From Streptomyces rhizoryzae (lineage in GTDB: Bacteria > Actinomycetota > Actinomycetes > Streptomycetales > Streptomycetaceae): a stretch of 64,000 nucleotides of DNA. Each line of letters begins with the position of its first letter. Position 1 is the stretch's first letter. A program made the position numbers and the translations under genes. Below are positions 19,991 through 28,676 of the stretch, piece after piece. The stretch covers positions 1-64,000 of the forward strand of contig NZ_JALMUV010000039.1 in assembly GCF_023155275.1 (NCBI RefSeq), read 5' to 3'. The notes under the pieces are model-generated. The model was not told the DNA's origin and did no database searches. It saw only the letters and a list, made by a program, of their open reading frames with translations.

Positions 19991-20500
19991 TCACGGGGAC
20001 AGCGTGGGCGTGCCGCCCCGGGCGTACGCCGGTGACCACAGGACCTCGGTCGCGACGCCCCGCAGGCGGGCGTACTCGACCAGGTGCCCCATGGCGTCCG
20101 GCCCGTCGTCGCAGGAGCCGTCGGGGGAGCCGTCCCAGACCGCGAGGAGCGTGGCGCAGGAAGCGATCAGGCGCTCGTCCGCCGCGACGCACTCGGCGGG
20201 GTCGGCCGGGTCGTACGTCATGAGCCGGACGTGTGCGGAGAGGTAGAGCAGTTCCCCGGCCGCCGCCCGGTCGGCCTCCGGGAGCAGCGCGGGTTCGGAC
20301 TCCTGGGCCGGCAGCACCGCCACCATCGGCACGCCCGTCCTCCGGGCGGCCCGCCCGATGGCCAGCGGCAGCCCCCGGCCCGCGCGGACGACCACGGTGG
20401 CGCCCGGCGGGGCGATCCGCCGGAGGGTTTCCCGCACGTCCTCCTGTAGCAGCTTCAGCGTCGGCGCGGTGAGGTCACTGTGCCCAACGACGGCGATCAC
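19991..20500 (-). CDS. Rossmann-like (possibly SLOG-type) protein, unknown function
   Basis: 169 residues. Begins MIAVVGHSDL, followed by GATVVVRAGRGLPLAIGRAA and LLAVWDGSPDGSCDDG, then HLVEYARLRG. The glycine-containing first strand and the late WDG motif resemble the SLOG/LOG nucleotide-binding superfamily, so a nucleotide or ribosyl ligand is plausible, not shown. A near-perfect dyad at 20531-20566 lies directly upstream and may regulate it. Confidence 0.65.
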   Translation of the reverse strand: MIAVVGHSDLTAPTLKLLQEDVRETLRRIAPPGATVVVRAGRGLPLAIGRAARRTGVPMVAVLPAQESEPALLPEADRAAAGELLYLSAHVRLMTYDPADPAECVAADERLIASCATLLAVWDGSPDGSCDDGPDAMGHLVEYARLRGVATEVLWSPAYARGGTPTLSP

Positions 20501-20530
20501 CGCCGGTCAACTCCTCTCACTTGCCTGCGA

Positions 20531-20566
20531 CACCCGGATACCTACCCCGGGTAGGCGTCCGGGGTG
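20531..20566. promoter_or_regulatory. 36-bp dyad upstream of the SLOG-like gene
   Basis: Arms 20531-20547 and 20549-20566 are nearly complementary around a central CTACCCCGGGTAG. It sits 31 bp before the 20500 start. A protein-binding operator or a hairpin in the leader are both possible. Confidence 0.5.
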
Positions 20567-20748
20567 CGTACGACGGGCGCGGCCGGGCGAACCGGCCGCG
20601 ATGCGCTCACTCCGTCCTCATGACGACCCCATTACGCACCCATCCGCCCCGATGCGGACCTCACTCCGTCACTTCTTCTTCACCCCGTCACGTCTTCCTC
20701 ACGTGATCGTTTCGTTCCGCGACGCGGCGGGGGCCGGCGCGCGAGGCG

Positions 20749-20952
20749 TCACTTCTGCGCGTGCGAGCCCAGGTAGAACAGCAGGGCCAGGAAACCGAGC
20801 AGCAGATGGCTTCCGGCCACGTAGATGAACACCCGCCAGGACGCGCCCCGTTACTTACGGGCCTCGGACATGCCGCCGCCGAACGACGGCTCGTCGGCCG
20901 CGGAGTCGGCGGTGTCCGGGGCGGGACGGTCTGCGGTGTGGACGTCGGTCAT
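20749..20952 (-). pseudogene. DUF6126-type small membrane protein with internal stop
   Basis: Reading from ATG 20952 gives a 33-residue hydrophilic part ending MSEARK, then TAA at 20851-20853, then in the same frame RGASWRVFIYVAGSHLLLGF and a hydrophobic end LGSHAQK with stop at 20749-20751. The second half is the single-helix core of small streptomycete proteins annotated DUF6126. The in-frame stop splits what should be one ~67-residue gene. Nonsense mutation is the simple reading; sequencing error is the alternative. Confidence 0.5.
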
Positions 20953-21375
20953 GGCGGTGCTTCTCTCGTCCTTGCTTCTCTTGCCCTCTGGGTGCTGCCG
21001 GGTGGGGCGGGGCGGGCGCGGCCGGCTCGTACCCGACGCCGAAGAGACGAAGGCGAACTGCGAGACCCTTCGATTCTAAGGCGGGGCGGCACCGGGCCCG
21101 GCCCGGGCCCCGGTGCACGAGCGCGGCCGGCGCCGCGGTCAGCCGGCGACCCGCACCACCGGCTGCACCGCCCACCAGGTCCGCACCACTTCCACCGGCG
21201 CCACCACGTCCTCGAACGCCATGGCGGCGGGCCGGGCAGGCCGTACCGCTGGGGGCGCTGCGCGACTGGGTGGAGGAGAACCTTGACGCCTCCAGGTCGG
21301 CGGCGTCCCGGGCGACGGGCGGGTGGGTGGCGCGCGGGGTGCGGTGGCGGGAGCGCCCGAGGGGGCGCGCGGAGG
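20953..21375. other. Intergenic region without recognisable gene
   Basis: No open frame here resembles a known family. A minus-strand 27-codon frame (about 21139-21222, MAFEDVVAPVEVVRTWWAVQ) and a plus-strand stretch near 21237 (LRDWVEENLDASRS) could be gene debris, but are too short to assign. Confidence 0.4.
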
Positions 21376-22122
21376 TTACGGCACCGGCGGCAGCCGACGC
21401 GGCTCGATGCGTTCCTCCACCGCCGCGTCGCCGTCCCGGGTGACCACGTAGGCGCCCTTGCCGGGTACTTCGCTGACCGCCTCGACCAGCTCGGTGCCCC
21501 GATAGACCAGCCCCACCCCGTCGTCCGTGCAGTGCGCGGACGGCAGGGCGCCCGCCGCGACCATCCGGTGGATCAGCGGCCGCCGGCCCGGATCGACGTC
21601 GTAGTGCACGCCGTTGCCGTACGGGAGGAAGCCGAGCGCGTTGGTGACCGGACGCAGTTCCGGTCCGAACGAGTCGGTCGCACCGCCCTGGAACCAGCAG
21701 AGCGATCCCGCGCTGACCCCGCTCAGCACGACCCCCGCCTGCCAGGCGCGGCGCAGGATGCGGTCCAGTCCGTGGACCCGCCAGACGGCCAGCAGATTGG
21801 CCACCGAGCCGCCCATCACCCAGACCACGTCCTGCGCGAGGACGGTTTCCTCGACGTCCGCCACGTTGGGCATGGGGAACAGGTGCAGCGGCGTCAGGTC
21901 GAAGCCCGCCACCCGGGCGGCCTCGGTCATCCGGGAGGTGAAGTGCTCGGCGTCCCCGATGGCGGTGCCGACGTAGAGCACGCGGGGGCGCCGGCCGTGC
22001 GCACCGGAGAGTTCGACCGCGTGGTGCACCAAGGAGTTGAACGTCACCATGGTGCGGCCGCCCGCCCGGTGCCCTCCGGACGTCGCGAGGATGGTGGGTT
22101 GGGGTCCGTTCGTCATGGTCAT
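21376..22122 (-). CDS. Peptidase E-like serine peptidase (family S51)
   Basis: 248 residues. Nucleophile Ser137 in the elbow GVSAGSLCW, preceded by VVWVMGGSVANLL, with the family's His region in SAHCTDDGVGLVY and FTSRM upstream. S51 enzymes include aspartyl dipeptidase (PepE) and cyanophycinase; the length and lack of extra domains favour the PepE-like cytoplasmic branch. Start MTMTNG at 22122 or the second Met at 22116. Confidence 0.85.
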   Translation of the reverse strand: MTMTNGPQPTILATSGGHRAGGRTMVTFNSLVHHAVELSGAHGRRPRVLYVGTAIGDAEHFTSRMTEAARVAGFDLTPLHLFPMPNVADVEETVLAQDVVWVMGGSVANLLAVWRVHGLDRILRRAWQAGVVLSGVSAGSLCWFQGGATDSFGPELRPVTNALGFLPYGNGVHYDVDPGRRPLIHRMVAAGALPSAHCTDDGVGLVYRGTELVEAVSEVPGKGAYVVTRDGDAAVEERIEPRRLPPVP

Positions 22123-22385
22123 GACCCTACCTCGGGGGTCGGTGGCCTCGGGGCGCTCCCGCGGCCGGTCCGCCGCCCGGTGTCCGTCGTCAACGGGCCT
22201 GCCGTTTCCCGTGGTTGCGCTGTCACGGCAGGCGGCAGGGGGCTGGTCGCCGGGCCTTGTCAGTGGCCACCGTTATGGTTGCCGGCAGAACGATCGGCAG
22301 GACGAGCAGCCGGGCGTGCAGCCGGGCGAGCAGGACGAAGCGGCAGGCCGGGCGCGGCCGTTCACACAGGGGGCGGGCCCGGAGC

Positions 22386-22604
22386 GTGTCCCTAGCCGAG
22401 CAGATACCCGGTCTGTGCGGGCTGTGGGCACTGGACGGTGGCGTCCCGGGGCGCTCCTACGGCGCGGAGGCGGTCCTGGCCCGGGGCACCGGCTGCAACG
22501 CCAACGAGCTGGGCTGGCTGATGGACGGCCCGGATCCGGACCGGTGGCCCGTGGTGGTGTGGCGGCGTCACGACGAGCCGGCCTGGGCGGGGATGTACGG
22601 CTGA
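22386..22604 (+). CDS. Small hypothetical protein or gene fragment
   Basis: GTG 22386 opens a 72-residue frame: LAEQIPGLCGLWALDGG, then GCNANELGWLMDGPDPDRWP and WRRHDEPAW near the end. The end looks like that of a longer streptomycete protein whose name I cannot give. The upstream sequence in this frame is low-complexity, so it may be the 3' remnant of a larger gene. No function assigned. Confidence 0.35.
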   Translation: MSLAEQIPGLCGLWALDGGVPGRSYGAEAVLARGTGCNANELGWLMDGPDPDRWPVVVWRRHDEPAWAGMYG

Positions 22605-22726
22605 CCGTCGCGCCAGGCCATCGCCTACGCTGGCGACCGCGACCACCACGCACACCGTGACGCCGCGGGCGTGCCGGGGTGGTCCGCGCGCGGCGGGGCG
22701 GAAGCGACGATCCCTGGGAGACCGAT

Positions 22727-23080
22727 GTGGCGGACCTGGTAGCCGTTCCGGTTGACGGTGAGGGCGACGGACGGGTGGTGGTCTTCGAGACCGACGCCGC
22801 ACTCCTCCCCACCGGAGCTGTTCCCCCTGGTGTGGAAAGCGTCGCCGGCCAGGACGGGGGCATCGCCCGGGCCAAGGTTTCCCTGGAGGAGGCGCTGGCG
22901 CAGGTCCGCCCGGCGCTGACCCAAGTGGCGCGCACGGTACGGGAGATGGAGCCGGACGAAACGCTGATCACCTTCGGACTGAAGGTGGGCGGCAGCGGCA
23001 CGGTGATCGTGGCCAAGGGCACCGCCGAGGTGAACTTCGCGGTGACCCTGCGGTGGACGCGAGCCCCCGGGACCACCTGA
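22727..23080 (+). CDS. CU044_2847-type protein (trypsin-co-occurring domain 1)
   Basis: 117 residues. The pattern is that of the Trypco1/CU044_2847 family: an N-terminal VPVDGEGDGRVVVFETD strand pair, a helix (SLEEALAQVRPALTQVARTV), then ETLITFGLKVGG and VIVAKGTAEVNFAVTLRW. In other bacteria the domain is found beside trypsin-like or caspase-like peptidase effectors in putative conflict or signalling systems. Here no peptidase is adjacent (the nearest trypsin-like gene is at 47829), so it is an orphan. GTG 22727 follows GGGAG with 6-bp spacing. Confidence 0.75.
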   Translation: MADLVAVPVDGEGDGRVVVFETDAALLPTGAVPPGVESVAGQDGGIARAKVSLEEALAQVRPALTQVARTVREMEPDETLITFGLKVGGSGTVIVAKGTAEVNFAVTLRWTRAPGTT

Positions 23081-23149
23081 CCGGCCCGGCGGCCTGACGT
23101 CGACGAGCGCGGCGGCCCTCAGCGGTGATCGTCGGCGAGCGCGCGGCCC

Positions 23150-24873
23150 TCAGCGGTGGTCGTCATCGGGCAGCGGTGCCGACCAGATGAGGCGTGTGCC
23201 GCCGTCGGGCGGTGCCTCGACGGTCAGTTCGCCGCCGGCGTCCTCGGCGCGCCGGGCGAGGTTCCGCAGTCCGCTGCGCCGGCCGCCGGCACCGCGGATG
23301 CCCACGCCGTCGTCGGTCACGGTGAGCGTCAGCCGGCGGTCGTGGAGCGCCAGGGAGACGTCCGCCGCGCCGGCCCGGGCGTGCCGGGCGATATTGCTCA
23401 GCGCTTCGCCGAGCACGGCCAGCACGTGACCGGCCAGCTCCTCCGGGACGTCGGTGTCCAGCAGACCGGCCATGTGGAGGGCGGGGGTGAAGCCCAGGGT
23501 GCGGGACGCCTCCTCCAGCGCGGTGACGGTGCGGGAGCGCAGGCCCTGCCGGTCGCGTGCGGTGTCGCGGGTGCGCAGCCCGAAGATGGTGGAGCGGATG
23601 ATCTTGATGGTTTCGTCCAGGTCGTCCACCGCGCGCAGCAGCCGCTCGCCGGCCTCCGGGTGATCGACGAAGCGCACGGTGCTCTGCAGGGTCATCCCGA
23701 TCGCGAAGAGCCGCTGGATCGCCAGGTCGTGCAGGTCGCGGGCGATCCGGTCGCGGTCCCTGAGCAGGGTCACCTGGTCCGCGGCCGCCCGCTGCTCGGC
23801 GAGCTCCATGGCGAGCGCGGCCTGACCGGCGAACGTCAGCAGCGGTGCGGTCTCCGGCTCGGTGAACGGGGCGCGCCCGCGCAACCGGGCCAGCAGCAGC
23901 ACACCGCGGATCCGGTCGCCGGTGGCCATCGGCACCGCGACCGCGGGCCCCAGCCCCCACCAGCGCGGCGGGCCGGTCGTGACGCGCGGATCGTGTTCGA
24001 TGTCGTCGCTGATCAGGGGGCGTTCGGCGGCCAGCGCGGCGCCCGCGAACGAGCCGTGGCGGGGGAGGACCAGACCGCGGTGGGCGTGCGCGTCGACACC
24101 GGAGGCCAGCGCCATGCGGAGGCGGTCGCCCTCGGCCGGCAGCGCCAGGACCCCGAGATCGGCGGAGAGGATGCGCACCGCATGATCGAGGATGGTGGCG
24201 AGCACGTCGGATTCCCGGGCCCCCGGCAGCAGCCCGGCGACGATCTCGCTGTTGGCCTCCAGCCACTCCTGCCGGTTGCGGGCCTCCTGGTAGAGCCGGG
24301 CGTGTTCGATGGCGCCGCCGGCGGCCACCGCCAGCGTCGTCAGCAGCGTCTCGTCGTCCTCGGTGAACGACCCGCCGCCGCGCTTCTCGGTCAGGTACAG
24401 ATTGCCGAAGACCTCGTCCCGGACCCGGATCGGGACCCCCAGGAACGAGTGCATCGCCGGGTGGTGCGGCGGGAAGCCGTAGGAAGCGGGGTGCTCACCC
24501 AGTTCGTCGAGCCGGAGCGGAACGGGGTGCCGGATCAGTTCGCCGAGGATGCCGTGGCCGGCCGGCAGGTCGCCGATGGCCTTGAACTGCTCCTCGGACA
24601 GGCCGGCCGGCAGGAACTGCCGGAGCCTGCCGTCCGGGCCGATCACCCCGAGCGCGCCGTACCGCGCGTCGGCGACGACCACGGCGGCCTCGACGATCTG
24701 GCGCAGGACCTGCTGCACGTCCAGCCCCGCGCCCACCGACAGGATGGCTTCGAGCAGCAGATGCTGCGACCGGCCCGAGGGCTCCTGCACCGTGCGCAGC
24801 CGTTCCAGCAGTTCCCGCGGCAGCGCGTGCAGCAGCGGCCGCGCGCCGTCCGTCCGTCCGGGATTCTCGCCCA
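23150..24873 (-). CDS. DosS/DevS-like sensor histidine kinase (GAF-GAF-HisKA_3-HATPase)
   Basis: 574 residues. First GAF about 50-195 (ILSVGAGLDVQQVLRQIV; SFLGVPIRVRDEVFGNLYLT), second GAF about 220-360, HisKA_3 dimerisation domain with phospho-His in RDRIARDLHDLAIQRLFAIG (about 385), and a C-terminal HATPase with DDGVGIRG and GLRNLARRAEDAGG. Same architecture as mycobacterial DosS/DosT and streptomycete hypoxia kinases, whose GAF domains bind haem and sense O2, NO or CO. Haem binding cannot be confirmed from sequence alone. No response regulator adjoins. GTG 24873 has GGAGGT at the right spacing. Confidence 0.9.
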
Positions 24874-25049
24874 CGGGACCTCCGCCGCGGCCGGGGTCCG
24901 CGCCCGGCCACACCCCCACGGTAGTGCGGGGGGCCGCATCGCACCGCTTCTCGGACGCGGTGTGCGCGCTCGCCCGCGGTGCGTAGCCGGGACCGGGCGG
25001 GGGCGAGGCCCCGGTGCGCGGCGGGCGCCCGGGCGGGCCGGGCGAGAGC

Positions 25050-25099
25050 CCCCGGGCCCCGGGCCCCGGGCCCCGGGCCCCGGGCCCCGGGCCCCGGCC
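25050..25099. repeat. 7-bp tandem repeat (CCCCGGG), about seven copies
   Basis: Almost uninterrupted CCCCGGG units, self-complementary, able to form strong secondary structure. Likely length-variable by slippage. Confidence 0.85.
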
Positions 25100-25244
25100 T
25101 CCGGGCCCCGGCCCCGGCTGCCGTGCGGCGCCGGTGTCGCGCCCAGGGTGCCGCCGGTTGCGCCCCTGGGCCCGTGGCGAAATCCGGTGGCCCCACCCGT
25201 CCCGCCCGGGAGAAGGTGCACTCGGCACCAGACGGCTCGCGGCC

Positions 25245-25293
25245 GGACGGTCGGCGATCGGACGGTCGGTCGGCGATCGGACGGTCGGCCATC
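25245..25293. repeat. Three imperfect direct repeats with GGACGGTCGG core
   Basis: Units at 25245-25259, 25260-25278 (with an extra GGTC) and 25279-25293 share GGACGGTCGG and end CGATC or CCATC. They lie 47 bp before the DUF402 gene and could be regulator half-sites or slippage products. Confidence 0.65.
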
Positions 25294-25339
25294 GGGCGGC
25301 TGGTGTCCGGACGGAACGGTGGCGTGGAGAGGGGCGGAC

Positions 25340-25858
25340 ATGGCGGACGGCACGGTGCTCACGACCGGCGGCGAGGTGCACGTCACCCTGGTCAAGGCGG
25401 GGCGTACCAAGGTGCGTTACCCCGCGACGGTGGTGCGTGACGACGGCGTCCGGGCGGTCGTGCGGGCCCCCTGGGCGCGGCCCGGCGTACGGGACTTCGG
25501 GTTCGTGCGGTTCGAGCCGGGGGACCTGTTCACCGAGCACTACTGGCGCGACCGCTGGTACGCGGTGAAGGAGGTCAGGGCCGCGGACGGCACGCTCAAG
25601 GGCTGGTACTGCGACGTGACCCGGCCCGCCGAGGTCGGCGCGGACGGGATCGCGGTGGAGGACCTGGACCTGGACCTGTGGTGTGCGCCGGACGGCGGGC
25701 CGGTGCTCCGGCTGGACGAGGACGAGTTCGCGGACAGCGGCATCGCGGAGCGCGATCCGGCCGCGGCGGCCCGGGCCCGCAGCGCCCTGGAGGAACTCGA
25801 CGCGCTCGCCCGCGCCGGGCGGCTGCCGGCGCTCACCGGCCCGCCGACGGCCCCCTGA
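25340..25858 (+). CDS. DUF402-domain protein
   Basis: 172 residues. The DUF402/FomD-like core is at about 45-140: VRFEPGDLFTEHYWRDRWYA, LKGWYCDVTRPAEV and EDLDLDLWCAPDG, a beta-rich fold related to nucleoside phosphate hydrolases. An acidic/Arg helix closes the protein. Members such as FomD and Ntdp hydrolyse nucleotides; the substrate here is unknown. The 3' end overlaps the convergent patatin gene by 26 bp. Confidence 0.8.
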   Translation: MADGTVLTTGGEVHVTLVKAGRTKVRYPATVVRDDGVRAVVRAPWARPGVRDFGFVRFEPGDLFTEHYWRDRWYAVKEVRAADGTLKGWYCDVTRPAEVGADGIAVEDLDLDLWCAPDGGPVLRLDEDEFADSGIAERDPAAAARARSALEELDALARAGRLPALTGPPTAP

Positions 25859-28475
25859 CCGGCCCGGCGCGGCCGTTGAGCCACCCGGCCCCGACCGGCC
25901 TGCGGAGCCGCCCGGCCAGGCCGCCGCACACGAAGCACAGCCCGAGCAGCGCCCCGGCGGTCTGCTCGCCGGCCTGCTTCACCACCGTCGGCACCTGGAG
26001 CGGGTCGCGCCGGTAGGCTTCGCGGGCGCGGTAGCGGACGTAGGCGGTCGGGACCCGGCGCACCGGACTGCGCTGACGGCGCGTCAGTTTGCGGTCGGGG
26101 CCTTCCAGATCGGCCGGTTCGGCGAAGGTGGACCGGCCGTATTCCACCGCCCTCCGCCAGACCCTGAGCCAGCCGGGAATTCCGGGGGTGTCCGGATTCC
26201 CCGCGTCATTGAGCAGCCGCATCACGGCATCACCGATCTGGGCGGCATTCCGTATTCCCTCCGGCGTCCTGGCGTGCCGCAGGAGCAGTTCACTGTCCTT
26301 CGCGCCCAGTTCCCGGAGGTGCTCGGCCATCCATGCCCGGGCCTCTTCCGCGGTGCGCCGTTTTCCGGTGGCCTGGTCCGGGGGAGCCTCGGCGGCCAGG
26401 ATGGCCCGGTGCAATTCGCGCTCCGCCTGTTTGCGCTCGTCCTTCCCCAGACCGCTGAGCAGGCCGAGCAGGTGGTGGGCGGCGTCCAGGCGGCCCCAGG
26501 TGAAATCGGACTGCCGCCAGTCGGGATTGGCGAAGGCGCCGAAGTGGGAAAGGCGCGTCCCGTACAGTTTGCGGTCGCCGAAGTCGTCCAGGTGATCCTC
26601 GTGGAACAGCGGGCTCATGGTGTCCGGCCCGAGCCGCAGAAACGCGAATTTCGGGGAGAGCGGCTCCACCAGTTTCGACGGCGGCGCGTAGACCCGGGTG
26701 AGGACCTCCACGATCAGACCGGCCGTGACCACGTCCTCGGCGCTCCAGCCGTTGTGGAGTCCCGCCGACGACATCGCCCGCACATAGCTCTCGCTCGCCG
26801 CCACGACGATGCGGCGCAGGCATTCCGGTACGCCGAGCCGGGTGAACACCTCGTCGTAGAGGTGGGCGGCCCCTTCCTCCGCCAGGTCGTTCGGGTCGGC
26901 GGTCGCCCGCAGTTCGGAGTCGAGCGCGTCCCCGACGGCGAGTACCTGGCGCAAGCACCTGCTGATCCGCTGCCCGCCCTCCGACAGCGCCTGCTGCACG
27001 GCTTCGTCCTCCTGGTGGCCGAGCAGTTCGAGGAGGTGGCCGATGAGGCACTGGATGACGCGTTCCGCCGCGATGATCCCCCAGTTCCACGGCTGGTCGG
27101 CGGTGAATTCCAGCGGCTGGTCGTAGCAGGGGATCCAGCTGGGGTGCCGCCAGCCGCCGTCGCCGCTCCGGTGTGCGCCGAGGACGCCGTCGATCCGTGT
27201 GCTGTCCAGTTCCGGGGTCACGATGAGGGTGCTGATGTCGCTGCTTTCACTGATCCGTTTGCGCAGGTCGTAGAGGAGGGCGGCGGCCCGGCTGCGGCGG
27301 TACTCGTTGGTGAGGTTCCCGGCGACGCTCCGGATGTGTGCGTAGAGCTTTCCGTCGCCGTGGTTCCGCGGGTCGCTCAACCGCTGGAAGAGATCGAGCT
27401 GTTGGTCCCGGATGCTCGACCCGAGGCGTGCGGCGAGGTCCTCCATTCCGGACCGGAGATTCACCTCCTGCGGGTAGCGGATCGCGTTCAGCGCCGCGGT
27501 GTGCCACCTGATCTCCCCGCACAGCTCCTGCTTTGTGCTCTCCTGCGCCAGCCGCCCGATGGACGGGACGACGTACACCACGACGCGCTTCATGGGCCGG
27601 TCGAGTTTCCGCCGGGTGATTTCCGCGAGTACCGGGCCGAACGGTGCGTTGTTCAGGACACCGCCGTCGATGACGCAGCTGGCCGGGAAATCGAGATCGG
27701 GGTCCGGCAGGACCCTGCGGTCCAGCATCGGGTATTCCGAAACCGGCGGGAACGCGACGGGGAATCCGGCGGTGGCCCGGGCGGCCCGGACCAGCGCCGG
27801 GAGATCGCCGTTGGTGAAGTGCGAGACGGGCCGCTGGGCGAATTCCCAGTTCCGCAGGTCGTTCGTCTCGTAGGTGATCTGGATGTCCTCCTGCTGGAAG
27901 CGGTAGAGCCGCCGGTGGTCGCGGATCTGGAATTCTGTTCCGAAGCCGTCCCGGTAGGTCTGGTTGCGCCCGTCCAGCGCCGTCGCCGTGACGAAGAGGG
28001 TGACCGGGTGCCGGCTGCGGCCCGCGCCCCCCTCGATACCGCGCACCGCCCTGTCCACCTCCGCGGTGAAGGTGTCACCGTTGAGCACGCTCTTCTCGGG
28101 CGGCGGGTCCAGCAGCTTGCGCAAGGACGCCGCGTTCACCCACAGGTCGCTGAGCGGCGGGAGTTTCGCACCGCGGGCGATCGCCGCCGCCAGGATCAGC
28201 CCGTTGATCCCGCCGGCCGACGTCCCCGAGATGATGTCGATGACGATTTTGGTGCCGGCCTTGCGGGCCAGCCGCTGCCAGATCCGGAAGATGGCCCGGT
28301 CCCGTTCGCCGATGCCGTCGGCGGTCCCGTCCGCATCCGGGGCGGCAGCCGAGGCCCGGCGCAGCAGATCCATCTCGTGCGTCACCCCGCCCATCCACAC
28401 GGCGAGGCTGACGCCACCGTTCAGGACCAGCGCCAGCCGGGTTTCGTGGGAGGCCACCGGCAGGTCCGTGGTCAT
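25833..28475 (-). CDS. Patatin-like phospholipase with DUF3376 domain
   Basis: 880 residues. Patatin domain in the first ~330: oxyanion loop LNGGVSLAVWMGG, nucleophile Ser86 in GTSAGG and the partner Asp270 in CVIDGGVLNN, giving a Ser-Asp dyad lipid acyl hydrolase. The remaining ~550 residues fit DUF3376, usually C-terminal to such patatins in actinobacteria. A hydrophobic stretch near the end (GALLGLCFVCGGLAGRL) may contact membrane. The start is MTTDLP at 28475, since GGAAGGGG lies 6 bp upstream; MGM at 28481 would be too close. Probably membrane-lipid turnover. Confidence 0.88.
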   Translation of the reverse strand: MTTDLPVASHETRLALVLNGGVSLAVWMGGVTHEMDLLRRASAAAPDADGTADGIGERDRAIFRIWQRLARKAGTKIVIDIISGTSAGGINGLILAAAIARGAKLPPLSDLWVNAASLRKLLDPPPEKSVLNGDTFTAEVDRAVRGIEGGAGRSRHPVTLFVTATALDGRNQTYRDGFGTEFQIRDHRRLYRFQQEDIQITYETNDLRNWEFAQRPVSHFTNGDLPALVRAARATAGFPVAFPPVSEYPMLDRRVLPDPDLDFPASCVIDGGVLNNAPFGPVLAEITRRKLDRPMKRVVVYVVPSIGRLAQESTKQELCGEIRWHTAALNAIRYPQEVNLRSGMEDLAARLGSSIRDQQLDLFQRLSDPRNHGDGKLYAHIRSVAGNLTNEYRRSRAAALLYDLRKRISESSDISTLIVTPELDSTRIDGVLGAHRSGDGGWRHPSWIPCYDQPLEFTADQPWNWGIIAAERVIQCLIGHLLELLGHQEDEAVQQALSEGGQRISRCLRQVLAVGDALDSELRATADPNDLAEEGAAHLYDEVFTRLGVPECLRRIVVAASESYVRAMSSAGLHNGWSAEDVVTAGLIVEVLTRVYAPPSKLVEPLSPKFAFLRLGPDTMSPLFHEDHLDDFGDRKLYGTRLSHFGAFANPDWRQSDFTWGRLDAAHHLLGLLSGLGKDERKQAERELHRAILAAEAPPDQATGKRRTAEEARAWMAEHLRELGAKDSELLLRHARTPEGIRNAAQIGDAVMRLLNDAGNPDTPGIPGWLRVWRRAVEYGRSTFAEPADLEGPDRKLTRRQRSPVRRVPTAYVRYRAREAYRRDPLQVPTVVKQAGEQTAGALLGLCFVCGGLAGRLRRPVGAGWLNGRAGPVRGPSAGR

Positions 28476-28676
28476 GCCCATCCCCTTCCGTGACGGTGCG
28501 CGCGGGAGGCGGCACAACGGTCCCACCGCCGATGCTTCCGCCGCGCCCGCCGAGGCGCCAGCGCGTACGGTGCCGCCGTCACGGCCGGGTGACGCGGCGG
28601 TGACGGCGGCGGGACGGGCTCGCGGGGTGGGCTCCCGGGGCGGGCTTCCAGGGTGGAGGGCGCGGGCGGTGCCGCG

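Larger units (their letters stand above)
24874..25339. other. Intergenic region with two repeat arrays, divergent promoters expected
   Basis: Separates the divergent kinase and DUF402 genes. It holds the CCCCGGG array (25050-25099) and the GGACGGTCGG array (25245-25293). Long frames through it on both strands are repeat artefacts. No further gene seen. Confidence 0.6.

Noticed and set aside
23110..23165. Short direct repeat around GCGGCCCTCAGCGGTG at the kinase 3' end
   Set aside because: About 31-bp tandem duplication covering the kinase stop codon; real, but trivial, with no sign of function.
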